64,000 nt of DNA from Runella aurantiaca (GTDB lineage: Bacteria > Bacteroidota > Bacteroidia > Cytophagales > Spirosomataceae), in NCBI RefSeq assembly GCF_003339505.1, contig NZ_QPIW01000002.1, positions 186,001 through 250,000 on the forward strand. The letters run 5' to 3'. Positions 24,115 through 33,308 of the stretch are shown piece by piece. The notes below the pieces were generated by a model. The model was not told the DNA's origin. It did not search any database and saw only the letters and a list, made by a program, of their open reading frames with translations. Numbering within the stretch: the stretch's first letter is position 1; each line of letters starts with the position of its first letter. The position numbers and the translations under genes are program-made.

Positions 24115-25824
24115 TCAATACCGCCAGCTCTTCAAATCAGCACCCGCAGGAGCACCCGCTTCAATGCGTTTGAGGATTTTGGGGATATACATTGTATTGT
24201 ACCGCAGGCGCGTCACGTGGTTAGGCTGATTGGGGTCGCCGTTCCAGCAATGCTCAAAGCGGTCGCCGTATTTTACCTCACCGTCGTAATGCGGATTTTT
24301 GGTGGTTTTTAGATAATCTTCCATGAGATAAACAGCGTTATTGAGGTAATAGTTGTCCATATCACCGCAGTAAATGTGGATTTTACCCTGCAATTTCTTC
24401 CCAACCGTAGCCCACTGACGTTTCAGAATGTGCATTAAATCGTAGTTTTCTGACCAATATTTCGCCACTGAATGGTCGATTTTGCCCGTTGCCTTGTCCC
24501 AAATCGGTTTCGGATACCCATTTTCACCCACGGGTGAGTAAGTAGCCTGCCAAATATCCCATTGGTCGCCAGAGCGTGAATTGTCGCCGATGGCCAGTTC
24601 GCGTTGGTTGATTTCTTCAATGGTACATTTGACCTGACCGAGGTAATTACGCATTCCGGGCCGGGGCGTTTTTTTGAAATCCCCAGGCAAAAAATAGGCG
24701 TTTTCGTCTTTGTAAATATCGACCACCGTGTAGGCCTCAAACGTAATTGGGTCGGGGCAGGCGGCAAAACAGCCGTTGTATTCATCGGGATAAAATACCT
24801 GCGCCGCCAGCGCTTCCCAGCCACCCGTACTTCCACCGTACAGAAACCGCGCCCAACCTTGGCCTATTCCGCGAAACCGTTTTTCAATTTCGGGAATCAA
24901 CTCGTACGTAATAGCATCACCGTATGGGCCCATATTGGCCGAATTGACCGCGTAAGAGTCGTCGTAATACGGCGTAGCGTGCTGAATCTCAATGATAAGC
25001 ATACGCGGAAAATCCTTGCTCGTCCATTGCTTATACAAATTATAGGCCTCCTGCCATACAAATTTTTTATAGCCATAAACGCCAAAGCGCGCCACATAAT
25101 CAGTCGTGTCCATATCGGCAGGTGGCGGCGTTTCTTTGAAACCATCAAAGTCGGCGGGAAAGTGGCCGTGATTGATGCAGAGCGGATATTTGGCTTCGGG
25201 ATGCTCATCAAACCCATGCGGCAAGAGCACGTGCGCTCCCAGATACATAGGCCGCCCCCAAAACTCCGTCAGCATTTTACTCTGAATCTTGATGTGTTTG
25301 ATGTATTTGGTGTCTTTGGGCTCAACAATGGGTGGATTTTCCTGATCAAGCACGATTTTTACCACCTGCTTGGCTTTGGGGTCAAACTTGATTTTGAATG
25401 GTTTTGAGTACAAGTTTCCGGGAGCCGTGCGGTAGTTTTGGCCTTCTCCACGGTCCATCGGTAGCTTTACGGTGTAGCCCGTTTTGAGTTTAAAGGTCTC
25501 GTATTTGTGCAAAAGTGCCTGTACCCAATACTCGCCCGCAGGAAAATCTGCGAGGGATTTGACGGGATACCCAAAAGCCGAAGCACCCATTAAGGTAGGT
25601 TTTGCAGCCTGCCAACCGTCCACATTTTGACCGAATAATTGCTGCGAATTGGCATCGTCGCTTACTTGAAAGCGCGGCTCCGATTTGTTGTCTTTTGCCA
25701 AAAACAACATCAGACGGCCATCAAATGAAGCGCCTTTGGCCGTTGGGAAAGTAATAGAAAACTGGGTTTGGGCGGAGGCAAAGGTAGCCCAACAAGCACA
25801 TACGAACAGTAGAAGACGATGCAT
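24115..25824 (-). CDS. Large secreted alpha/beta-hydrolase (esterase-like)
   Basis: 569-aa protein with signal peptide MHRLLLFVCACWATFASAQ. An N-terminal beta-rich segment (about 20-180) precedes an esterase-type alpha/beta hydrolase. Visible catalytic elements are FLYGGSTGGWEALA with the nucleophile Ser in G-x-S-x-G (around residue 335), CGDMDNYY as the likely acid and DRFEHCWNGD with a late His (around 530). The best-matching family is the putative esterase D/Fes group. The substrate is unknown. It precedes DUF1684 in an operon, and a GntR/LacI-type regulator gene lies directly upstream on the same strand. Confidence 0.8.
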   Translation of the reverse strand: MHRLLLFVCACWATFASAQTQFSITFPTAKGASFDGRLMLFLAKDNKSEPRFQVSDDANSQQLFGQNVDGWQAAKPTLMGASAFGYPVKSLADFPAGEYWVQALLHKYETFKLKTGYTVKLPMDRGEGQNYRTAPGNLYSKPFKIKFDPKAKQVVKIVLDQENPPIVEPKDTKYIKHIKIQSKMLTEFWGRPMYLGAHVLLPHGFDEHPEAKYPLCINHGHFPADFDGFKETPPPADMDTTDYVARFGVYGYKKFVWQEAYNLYKQWTSKDFPRMLIIEIQHATPYYDDSYAVNSANMGPYGDAITYELIPEIEKRFRGIGQGWARFLYGGSTGGWEALAAQVFYPDEYNGCFAACPDPITFEAYTVVDIYKDENAYFLPGDFKKTPRPGMRNYLGQVKCTIEEINQRELAIGDNSRSGDQWDIWQATYSPVGENGYPKPIWDKATGKIDHSVAKYWSENYDLMHILKRQWATVGKKLQGKIHIYCGDMDNYYLNNAVYLMEDYLKTTKNPHYDGEVKYGDRFEHCWNGDPNQPNHVTRLRYNTMYIPKILKRIEAGAPAGADLKSWRY

Positions 25825-25828
25825 ATTG

Positions 25829-25868
25829 ATAAGTTGTAAGTTGATGATTACTCAATTTTACAACTTAT
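25829..25868. promoter_or_regulatory. Inverted repeat between GntR gene and esterase
   Basis: ATAAGTTGTAA (25829-25839) and TTACAACTTAT (25858-25868) are exact reverse complements with an 18-nt spacer, 5 bp from the esterase start codon. It could be an operator for the regulator encoded just upstream; there is no T-run, so a terminator is less likely. Confidence 0.45.
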
Positions 25869-25908
25869 TCGGCACTTTTTGAATGATTTAACCCATAAAA
25901 TCTTTCCC

Positions 25909-26928
25909 TTACAATGAGCCTCGACGAATCAACCCAAAGGGGTTTTTGATTTGGGCGGTGTTGCCCTCCAAAATCAACTCCGCCGCCGAGCGGCCCATTT
26001 GTTCGTGGTCGGTAGAAATCACCGTGATGCCATCCGCCAGTACTTCTTTGAGCGGCGTATCATTGAAGGCCATGACGCCCACATCTTTGCCCAATATAAG
26101 GCCCTGCTGCTTTGCTTTTTTGACCAACTCGGCCAAATCCGAATCTTCCAATACCGCATAGGCGCGGCCTTTTAGTTCGGTTTCAGAAGAGGCACTTTCG
26201 ATGGTTCGGCCGTTTTTATGAAAGTGGGCGCAAAAATTACGAAATCCACGCACAATTTCGGGTGGATATTTGACATCTTTGGGAAACACTAAAACCAACT
26301 CCTTGTACTTGTCTAACAAATCCTGACCCGACTCTAGAGCTCCGTACAAATCATTGGTAAAGTCCTGATAAATGCTGGAATGTGCCTCCGTCAGCTCAGG
26401 AATTTCCTTATCCAACAGCACCAATTCGTTGGCAGGAATTTGGCGTAAAGTATCAACAATGGACGAGATATTGACGTCATTGTAAAAGTGAGGCATAACA
26501 ACGTACGAATGATAATGCCCCACGCTGTCTCTAACAATATCCCTAAAAATACGAAGACTGCCGTGGTGAATGTGCAACGTAACAGTAGCCCGCTCCCCCA
26601 ATGTAGCCACAAAAGACTCATAAATAGCCTTTTTGTAGGCACTTAGCTTATTCATTACCAACAAAACCCGAATTTGTTTCGGTTTTTCATTGAGGATATA
26701 ATATCCCTTTCCGCGTACCGAATCAATGATACCTAGGGCTTTGAGTTCTTTGTAGGCTTTTTCGACGGTATCACGGGCCAAGTAATATTCTTCACTCAAT
26801 TCATTGATTGAAGGTAATTGTTGATGACGCTTTAGAGAACCTCTTTCAACCCCGTCGATAACAGATTTTACAATCTGCTTGTACTTAGGGGTTTTAGCGT
26901 CGTGATTCAAGTGAAGGGTAAATGACAT
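25909..26928 (-). CDS. GntR-type transcriptional regulator with LacI-like sensor domain
   Basis: 339-aa regulator. Residues about 1-75 form a GntR winged helix (KYKQIVKSVIDGVERGSLKR, then LPSINELSEEYYLARDTVEKAYKELKALGIIDSVRGKGYY). The remainder resembles a periplasmic-binding-protein fold as in LacI (VLLVMNKLSAYKKAIYES near 90; LGKDVGVMAFNDTPLKEVLADGITVISTDHEQMGRSAAELIL near the C terminus). This combination is typical of carbohydrate-responsive regulators in Bacteroidota. The ligand is unknown. It is 21 bp downstream of tcdA and 84 bp upstream of the esterase, which may be a target. Confidence 0.9.
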   Translation of the reverse strand: MSFTLHLNHDAKTPKYKQIVKSVIDGVERGSLKRHQQLPSINELSEEYYLARDTVEKAYKELKALGIIDSVRGKGYYILNEKPKQIRVLLVMNKLSAYKKAIYESFVATLGERATVTLHIHHGSLRIFRDIVRDSVGHYHSYVVMPHFYNDVNISSIVDTLRQIPANELVLLDKEIPELTEAHSSIYQDFTNDLYGALESGQDLLDKYKELVLVFPKDVKYPPEIVRGFRNFCAHFHKNGRTIESASSETELKGRAYAVLEDSDLAELVKKAKQQGLILGKDVGVMAFNDTPLKEVLADGITVISTDHEQMGRSAAELILEGNTAQIKNPFGLIRRGSL

Positions 26929-26949
26929 ACGCCGGTACTTTTTTCAAAT

Positions 26950-27756
26950 TTAGTCTTTTTGTGGCTTCTTCAGCTTCTTTCGTTGTTGTTTTTTCTTGAT
27001 TTCTTTCAGCGGATTTTTGTGCAACTCCACTTTTTGACCAAGTAATTCACGAATAACGACTGAGGCACAAACACTTCCGAAGGTAGCCGGGATGTACGAA
27101 ATGGTACCGTAGGCCGAACGTTTAAAATTATTGCCGTCGGTCAGCATGAGCGAATCTTTCTGTATTTTCTCCGTCGAAAACACCACTTTGATTCCTGACT
27201 CAATGCCGTATTTTTTTAATCGCTTGCGCACATAATGCGCCAACATACACTCGTAAGTGTCAAATAAATCGGCGACTTTGAGCTGCGTGGGGTCGTACTT
27301 TCCACCCGCCCCCATGGAGCTAATCAACGGATAATTATAATTCAATGACGTTGACAGGAGTGTCAACTTGGGCGTAATGCTATCGATACAATCCATGACA
27401 TAATCATACGGCCCCGTCTCCATAATTTCGCGTACCTTTTCGGGGGTCAAAAACTCTTTCACAACCCGTAGTTTTAATTCAGGATTGATGGCCAAGAGAC
27501 GCTCAGCCATGAGGTCGGCTTTAGGCAATCCGTGCGTAGTGGCAAGCGCGGGCAATTGGCGGTTTCGGTTGGAAGGGTCTACCACATCGCCATCCACGAT
27601 GGTCATGGCCCCCACCCCCGAACGGGCAATAAATTCGGCCGCAAAAGAGCCTACTCCGCCCAGTCCAACCACCAGCACATGGGCTCGTTGAAGTTGGGTC
27701 AATCCTTCATCTCCCACCAACAAATGCGTGCGTGAAAGCCATGACAAATCAGCCAT
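26950..27756 (-). CDS. tcdA: tRNA threonylcarbamoyladenosine dehydratase TcdA
   Basis: 268-aa E1/ThiF-superfamily ATPase that cyclises t6A37 in tRNA to ct6A. The start MADLSWLSRTHLLVGDEGL at 27756 was chosen because the extension to 27807 lacks similarity. The nucleotide-binding motif is VLVVGLGGVGSFAAEFIARSG (around residues 27-47), then VDGDVVDPSNRNRQ (Asp and Arg of the adenylation site), and DCIDSITPKL. The C-terminal tail is very lysine-rich (EIKKKQQRKKLKKPQKD). It follows a TatD-family gene, a usual neighbour in this phylum as far as I recall. Confidence 0.92.
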   Translation of the reverse strand: MADLSWLSRTHLLVGDEGLTQLQRAHVLVVGLGGVGSFAAEFIARSGVGAMTIVDGDVVDPSNRNRQLPALATTHGLPKADLMAERLLAINPELKLRVVKEFLTPEKVREIMETGPYDYVMDCIDSITPKLTLLSTSLNYNYPLISSMGAGGKYDPTQLKVADLFDTYECMLAHYVRKRLKKYGIESGIKVVFSTEKIQKDSLMLTDGNNFKRSAYGTISYIPATFGSVCASVVIRELLGQKVELHKNPLKEIKKKQQRKKLKKPQKD

Positions 27757-27826
27757 TTTTTTAAGTAAAATGAATGGGTTAGTAAATAAAGAACCGGCAT
27801 TTTCCAATAAAAAGGCTAATTATTCT

Positions 27827-28492
27827 CTACTGGTTGAACACCGTTGCAAAGTTAGTCCAAATTTGATTTTTTAACGCAGAAATTGGGATTTCTAACTGCA
27901 CAGCCGCCGCTTCGTATATCTTTTCAATGGGCGTATCACGGTCATCATTCTCCAAAAACAAACGTGTTAAAGGGATGGTTTTCAATACCTTTGCGGCATT
28001 TGATTCTGGTTTGAGCAAGGCTACCCCGAGCGAAAAGTAAAAACCATGCGCTAATAATTGCTGCATGATTTCGGGCTTATTATTAAATCCGTGGACAATC
28101 AACGGCACTGAAGGTTTTATCTGTTTTTTCCATTGTAAAAGCTCGTTAAACGCCCGTACGCAGTGAATGACAACGGGTTTTTGTAGTTGTTCGGCCAACG
28201 TTACCTGAGCCTTAAAAATCGTCAATTGCGTCTCTAAAGGAAGCAAAATCCCTCTATCAAGGCCGCATTCACCAATGGCAAGCACGTTTTTATGACCTGC
28301 CACCTGCTCAACCACCGTCAGTTGGCTTTGCCAATCTTCAGGATGGGTATACCACGGGTGGATTCCCACAGAAAGCCAGTTGTTTTCGACCTCTCCAAAC
28401 CGCCCAATGTCTTGTATGAGCAGATTATAAATGCTTTTCTCGTCTGGCGTGGGTGGAAAATTGTGGGTATGAAAATTGAGAAATTGTGTCAA
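27827..28492 (-). CDS. TatD family metal-dependent hydrolase
   Basis: 221-aa TIM-barrel amidohydrolase-type enzyme. The metal-binding HTHNF near the N terminus (codons 8-12), SVGIHPWYTH, AIGECGLDRG (metal Glu), KPVVIHCVRAF and LFLENDDRDTPIE (metal Asp) are the expected signature sites of TatD, a DNase/deoxyribonuclease-like family of unclear biological role. It is slightly shorter than E. coli TatD (260 aa). It is divergent from the acetyltransferase gene at 28542 and runs into tcdA with a 70-bp gap. Confidence 0.9.
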   Translation of the reverse strand: MTQFLNFHTHNFPPTPDEKSIYNLLIQDIGRFGEVENNWLSVGIHPWYTHPEDWQSQLTVVEQVAGHKNVLAIGECGLDRGILLPLETQLTIFKAQVTLAEQLQKPVVIHCVRAFNELLQWKKQIKPSVPLIVHGFNNKPEIMQQLLAHGFYFSLGVALLKPESNAAKVLKTIPLTRLFLENDDRDTPIEKIYEAAAVQLEIPISALKNQIWTNFATVFNQ

Positions 28493-28541
28493 CTTTGCAA
28501 AAATTTCAGAATAGCCTCTAAGTTATTAAACTTCGTCCTAT

Positions 28542-29000
28542 ATGAGTACCGTTGCGTTCCAATGCCTTCCTTTCGACAGCCTGAGTCTCCGCCAATTGTA
28601 TGATGTGTTGGCGCTGCGAATTGACGTTTTTATAGTTGAACAAAATTGCCCTTTCCACGACGCCGACAAAAAGGACTTTGTCGCGCATCATTGTTTAGGT
28701 TACGACGAAGACGGAGAGTTGGTCGCCTATACGCGCCTGTTTGATGTCAACCTGTCGTTTGAAGGCTACACTTCCATCGGTCGCGTGGCCACTTCCAATA
28801 AAGTACGCGGACAAGGTATTGGTCAAAAACTAATGTCTTATTCTATCCAACAATGTGAGCAACTCTACGGCCACCACCCCATCAAAATCGGCGCGCAAAA
28901 GTATCTTTTGAAGTTTTACGAATCGTTTGGTTTTCAATCTACTGGCGAAGATTACCTAGAAGATGGCATTCCACACACCATTATGATACGGGAAGCCTAA
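28542..29000 (+). CDS. GNAT acetyltransferase, ElaA type
   Basis: 152-aa single-domain GNAT enzyme. ElaA-family landmarks are LYDVLALRIDVFIVEQNCPFHDAD near residues 20-40, ELVAYTRLF, and the acetyl-CoA loop GRVATSNKVRGQGIGQKLM (around 83-101, the R/Q-x-x-G-x-G/A site), then IGAQKYLLKFYESFGFQ. The acceptor substrate of ElaA proteins is not established. Its stop overlaps the convergent transporter stop by 4 bp. Confidence 0.88.
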   Translation: MSTVAFQCLPFDSLSLRQLYDVLALRIDVFIVEQNCPFHDADKKDFVAHHCLGYDEDGELVAYTRLFDVNLSFEGYTSIGRVATSNKVRGQGIGQKLMSYSIQQCEQLYGHHPIKIGAQKYLLKFYESFGFQSTGEDYLEDGIPHTIMIREA

Positions 29001-30304
29001 TCTAAATTATCAGTTTTGATATCTTCAAAGCGTTCCACGTGCCCAAAAGCATAGTTCATTTTTTTGCGGTCAAACTCTTTTTCGTTGTTGGCAATCCAAA
29101 TCGTAGCCACGCCGTTTCCGATAAAATTGGTGATAGCCCGGGCTTCCGACATAAATCGGTCTACCCCCAACAGCAACGCCAAACCTTCTACCGGAATCAC
29201 TTTGATGGCCGACAATGTACTGGCCAATACAATAAAACCGCTCCCCGTTACGCCCGCCGCCCCTTTAGAAGTAATCATCAGAATACCGATGATGGTCAAA
29301 ATCTGCCCAAGGTCAAGGTGAACGTTAAACACTTGCGCCAGAAAAATCACCGCCATAGAAAGATAAATGGTAGTTCCGTCCAAATTGAACGAATAGCCCG
29401 CAGGAACAACTAGTCCAACCACCGATTTTGAGCAACCCATGCGCTCCAATTTTTCCATGAGCGAGGGCAATCCTGCCTCCGACGATGATGTGCCGAGCAC
29501 AATCAACAGCTCTTCCCGGATGTAGCGCAAAAACTTGAAAATGCTGACCTTGTAATAACGCAACACAAAGTAAAGCACCACAAACACAAACAGGGCCATG
29601 GTGACGTATACCGTTAGCATGAGTTTGGCAAGTGGCAACAAGGTTTTGATGCCATACTTGCTGATCGTAAATGCCATACCCCCAAAGGCACCGATGGGCG
29701 CCAACAACATGACTTTGTGCAATCCCCAAAAAATGGTTTTGGAAACAGGCGTTAGAAACTCAACGACTTTGTGCCGAATCGAACGACCGCTGATGACGAT
29801 TCCCGACACGATGGCTACCACTAATACCTGCAACGTAACATTGTCCCAAAAGAACTTCCACCAACTAAACGCTACCGCACTTTTGGTGTATTTTGAAATA
29901 TCGCCCCCTTGAATAGCCTCGGTCATTACGCCGTCGCCCGGACGAATGATATTGGCTACCAATACCCCAACGATGAGTGCAATGGTAGTCACGACTTCAA
30001 AATAGAGCAACGCTTTCGCCCCTACTTTACCCACTTTTTTGAGGTCACCCATGCTGATGATGCCGAGCGTAATGGTCACAAAAATGATGGGGTTGATAAA
30101 AAGTTTGACAATACTGATGAAAAGACTACTTAAAAACTCGCTAAAAGTAGTTTTGATTTCAAATTCCGAAATCCATAAGTTGAATTTGATGGGTTTTTCC
30201 AAAATGGGTTGCAGTGCCACCGAAGGATAATAATGCCCCAGTAATACCCCCAACGTGATGGCGGTTAAGACCCAGAAAGTAAGATTAGTAAAGAGTTTTT
30301 TCAT
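28997..30304 (-). CDS. Dicarboxylate/amino acid:cation symporter (DAACS)
   Basis: 435-aa inner-membrane glutamate-transporter-homologue with about eight transmembrane helices and two re-entrant hairpins. The first hairpin is the serine-rich GTSSSEAGLPSLMEKL (around residue 270), and the second region has PAGYSFNLDGTTIYLSMAVIFLAQ and TSKGAAGVTGSGFIVLASTL, ending with DRFMSEARAITNFIGNGVATI, which holds the conserved Asp-Arg and Asn residues for substrate and sodium or proton coupling. It fits DctA/GltP-like carriers of dicarboxylates or glutamate; the exact substrate is not assignable. Confidence 0.93.
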   Translation of the reverse strand: MKKLFTNLTFWVLTAITLGVLLGHYYPSVALQPILEKPIKFNLWISEFEIKTTFSEFLSSLFISIVKLFINPIIFVTITLGIISMGDLKKVGKVGAKALLYFEVVTTIALIVGVLVANIIRPGDGVMTEAIQGGDISKYTKSAVAFSWWKFFWDNVTLQVLVVAIVSGIVISGRSIRHKVVEFLTPVSKTIFWGLHKVMLLAPIGAFGGMAFTISKYGIKTLLPLAKLMLTVYVTMALFVFVVLYFVLRYYKVSIFKFLRYIREELLIVLGTSSSEAGLPSLMEKLERMGCSKSVVGLVVPAGYSFNLDGTTIYLSMAVIFLAQVFNVHLDLGQILTIIGILMITSKGAAGVTGSGFIVLASTLSAIKVIPVEGLALLLGVDRFMSEARAITNFIGNGVATIWIANNEKEFDRKKMNYAFGHVERFEDIKTDNLD

Positions 30305-30379
30305 CAGAATTAGGAAGGCTTATATTTCTTCTAAAATGAACAATGGTTTGACAACAATTTTGAACAGAAAGGGCGTTTT

Positions 30380-31300
30380 TCAAAAATAGCCAATCCACTC
30401 CAATATCCAAGCCAATATACTTACCGTAACCAACGACAACGGAATACCGACTCCCACCATTTGAGCAGCCAGCGCAGGATTGAGGCGATAGTTGGACGCA
30501 ATAATGGCGATGGTATTCATGGGTCCCAACGCCGCTCCCAATACGCACATTTCGGCGATGATGCCCCGTTGTTTGAGAATTATCACAAAAAGCAATGTTA
30601 TCAGCAGCGGAGCCAAAATCAGTTTATAACCCAGCCCCCAGCCAAGCGCTCGCCAATGAATGTTTTTATCCCGAAAATCAATCTGCATTCCAATCGAAAT
30701 CAATGCCAACATGCTGAAAGGCGCAGCGAGTTTTTTCAATAAACCAGTTACAATATCTGGCAAACTCAAGCCTGACAAATTGATAATCAGAGCGATACAG
30801 AAAGCAATAAACGTAGGAAATCGCAGCACATCAAGGAGGAATGTCCATTTTTTTGTTTGGGCATTGGCATAGTAGGATGCCGTAACAATCCCCACCGTAC
30901 TGCACACCAAAAACGACCCTGCCTGACTCATCAGCACTCCGATTTTCATGCCTTCTTCGCCGTACAACAAGTCAAAAATCGGAAAACCAACAAACGATAC
31001 GCTTGGGATTCCTGCCGTCAGGATAAGCACCGCTTGGCTGTGAGGGTGAAACTTCACAAACTTTTTTAAGAGTTAAAAAAATAGCAACGAGCCTCCAAAA
31101 GAAATCCAAGGCATCAAAATCGGCAAGGCATAATTGGCATTAAATCGGGTCGTGGAGGTGTAAAGCAATGTAGCAGCGGGCAAACAAACGTACAAAAGCA
31201 GGTTGTTAATGACCAATGGAGCATCTTTGCGCAAAACAGGGACTTTTTTGAGCAAGGTTCCTAGTACGAGGCAAAGCAGCAGAAAAAGAATATTTGTCAT
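30380..31300 (-). pseudogene. AEC family transporter interrupted by an in-frame stop
   Basis: Membrane transporter of the auxin efflux carrier family. The frame from the ATG at 31300 runs 75 codons (MTNILFLLLCLVLGTLLKKV...WISFGGSLLFF), hits TAA at 31073-31075, and resumes in the same frame with LLKKF and KFHPHSQAVLILTAGIPSVSFVGFP to 30380. The combined 306 codons match the family length, and there is no frameshift: only one codon is a stop. TAA for TTA or another codon next to a T-run is the likely event. A GTG at 31057 could restart translation, but the fragment lacks the first membrane segments. It may also be a sequencing error. Confidence 0.8.
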
Positions 31301-31345
31301 TTTAAAACCCTTGGTCCCGACATTTCTTAAAATTTAAACAAACCG

Positions 31346-32359
31346 CTAACGAAACAGAAACTTATAGCCTGACACAATCGCGTGCAAATGCGGCGCATGG
31401 GCAATGGGCGGAAAAGCAAAACGCGGCAACGTAAGATGGGGCGTGGAAAGTGAATGATGTTGGACATTCATCAACGCCGTCTGATACCCCGCCTCTTTTG
31501 CGGCGCTCACCGTAGTGTTGTCAATTTCGGCCATGCTTCCGTACGGATACACCAAAATATCAATCGATACATTCAGTTGCATTTCGAGGCGTTTTTTTGA
31601 TTCGGCCAACTCATATCGCTTTTCTTCCGCCGACAAAAATTTCAGCACGCGGTGCGTCATGGTGTGCGAAGCAATGCGGTGACCGCGTTTTGTTAAATCC
31701 TGTATTTGCCCCCAATTCATGAATTGATAGCGAAGCGGGTCGTGCATCACTTGGGCATAAGGCCAACCGTTCTTTACGCAAATCTCTCGTACAAGTCCGT
31801 AAACATCCGCGATTTGATGTTGGTAAATGTATTTTTTTAACTCCCGGGTGAGGTTATTAAGATTTCGCAAATCTTGCATCACATAAAAAGGCTTTTGGTA
31901 TTGATTGAGTGGCAAAAAAAAATCCTGACCTTGAGCTTGTTGAAACAACAAAAACAGATGGTCGCGCCAAATGTGCGGGAGTTCACCATCAATCATGGCA
32001 GGACAAATCGCAAAGAGCGCAGAGAGCTGGTGTTTTTCAAGAATTGGCGCGAGAATTTCGTAGTTATTCAACATCCCATCGTCGACGGTCAAAAACAGCC
32101 CATGCGCTTGCGGATTTTCCAATTCCTGAATGGGCAAGACCCGAAAATGCTTTTTCAGAAAAGTCAATTGCTTATCAAATACCGCCGCCGTAACGTCTAC
32201 ATTATACGTATCAAACGCTGGTAAACTACTTACAGACAGTACATTATGATAGGAAACAATGCCCCGCTTTCGCCCCGCCAACGCATGATATACTTGGCTC
32301 AACCCCGTATAATAAGAAGCAGTGAGCCAACTATCGCGGACAAAATGTTTGAAGGCCAT
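31346..32359 (-). CDS. Polysaccharide deacetylase family protein
   Basis: 337-aa NodB-fold carbohydrate esterase. The start MAFKHFVRDSW at 32359 is preferred because the earlier ATG at 32389 lies inside the upstream esterase gene. Visible metal-site motifs are FLTVDDGMLNNYEILAP (the D-D pair, around residue 100), and SHTMTHRVLKFLSAEEKRYELAESKKRLE (H-x-x-x-H, around 210), then LVYPYGSMAEID. The family removes N- or O-acetyl groups from polysaccharides; substrate unknown. There is no signal peptide, although the N terminus is fairly hydrophobic. It is downstream of an esterase-type gene in the same run. Confidence 0.85.
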   Translation of the reverse strand: MAFKHFVRDSWLTASYYTGLSQVYHALAGRKRGIVSYHNVLSVSSLPAFDTYNVDVTAAVFDKQLTFLKKHFRVLPIQELENPQAHGLFLTVDDGMLNNYEILAPILEKHQLSALFAICPAMIDGELPHIWRDHLFLLFQQAQGQDFFLPLNQYQKPFYVMQDLRNLNNLTRELKKYIYQHQIADVYGLVREICVKNGWPYAQVMHDPLRYQFMNWGQIQDLTKRGHRIASHTMTHRVLKFLSAEEKRYELAESKKRLEMQLNVSIDILVYPYGSMAEIDNTTVSAAKEAGYQTALMNVQHHSLSTPHLTLPRFAFPPIAHAPHLHAIVSGYKFLFR

Positions 32360-32366
32360 ACCGACG

Positions 32367-33197
32367 CTATTTGCTTTTTTGTTTATCAAAATACTGCTTC
32401 ATAAACAGCAATTGATAACTCACCGCGCTGTTCCAATAGGGCCAGTTGTGCCCGCCCGGGCGGGAAATATAATCGTGGGGAATATTGCGCTCCGCTAGTT
32501 TCTCGTGGAGATTGTTATTGACCCGATAGAAGAAATCCTCGCTGCCACAATCGATGATGAGCGCCAACGAGTTGGGCGTCAATAAATGCAGCATATTGAT
32601 TACCGTATTCTTTTCCCAGTTTTCGGGGGCTTCGGCATATTTCCCCAATCGTTTGGCCATGTCCCAATTATTAGGAAAAGGCCGAATATCGACGCCACCG
32701 CTCATGCTGCCCGCCACGCCGAATACATCCTGATGTTTCAGCGCCAAATACAACGCCCCGTGGCCGCCCATGCTCAAGCCCGTAATGCCCCGCCCCGCGC
32801 GGCTTTTGATGGTTTTGTATTTACCATCAACCCAAGACACCAACTCGTTGGAAACGTAGGTTTCGTAGCGCATCGTCGGGTCAAGGGGGCTATCCCAATA
32901 CCAACTTGAAAATCCACCGTCGGGACAGACAATGATGGCTTGATACAAATCGGCCGCCTCACGCATAAAAGGGGCTTTTTTGACCCATCCGTTGTAGCTA
33001 TCGCCGTAGCCATGCAGCAAATACACCACTGGAAACTCCCTACTCCCGTCGTAGGTATCAGGGGTGATAACGACGGCCTTGATGCTTTTTTTCATGGACG
33101 CGCTGTACGTTTCCACGGTGTCAATTTTTACGGCCCAAACCGCCTGACTCAACAAACAGGCCAGGCCCACTATTACTATTTTTCTAAAAAAGGTCAT
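32367..33197 (-). CDS. Secreted esterase (EstA/S-formylglutathione-hydrolase-like fold)
   Basis: 276-aa alpha/beta hydrolase starting MTFFRKIVIVGLACLLSQAVWA (signal peptide; start at 33197). It has VVYLLHGYGDSYNGW (oxyanion region, around 60), RGITGLSMGGHGALYLALKH (nucleophile Ser in G-x-S-x-G, around 140), DCGSEDFFYRVN (Asp) and RPGGHNWPYWN (His), i.e. a complete catalytic triad of the putative-esterase family that also includes feruloyl esterases. The target ester is not determinable. It ends 7 bp before the deacetylase start, suggesting joint action on a decorated polysaccharide (inference). Confidence 0.85.
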   Translation of the reverse strand: MTFFRKIVIVGLACLLSQAVWAVKIDTVETYSASMKKSIKAVVITPDTYDGSREFPVVYLLHGYGDSYNGWVKKAPFMREAADLYQAIIVCPDGGFSSWYWDSPLDPTMRYETYVSNELVSWVDGKYKTIKSRAGRGITGLSMGGHGALYLALKHQDVFGVAGSMSGGVDIRPFPNNWDMAKRLGKYAEAPENWEKNTVINMLHLLTPNSLALIIDCGSEDFFYRVNNNLHEKLAERNIPHDYISRPGGHNWPYWNSAVSYQLLFMKQYFDKQKSK

Positions 33198-33248
33198 ACC
33201 AAACAAGGGTTTGTCGGCAAAGTTCAACGATTGTATTTATTTAGACAA

Positions 33249-33285
33249 GAAAAGCCTTTTCAAGTTATAGAAACTTAAAAAGGCT
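33249..33285 (-). terminator. Terminator of the TIM-barrel isomerase gene
   Basis: AGCCTTTT-C-AAGTT (33253-33266) pairs with AACTT-A-AAAAGGCT (33272-33285) with one internal mismatch. On the minus strand it is followed by TTTTCTT, and it lies 24 bp after the stop of the 33309-34220 gene. Confidence 0.7.
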
Positions 33286-33308
33286 AACGGGCAACTATCT
33301 CCAAAATA

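Noticed and set aside
24604-25407. 267-codon plus-strand frame inside the esterase gene
   Set aside because: It is antisense to the esterase coding region and its translation is dominated by biased Arg/His/Ile use without domain similarity.
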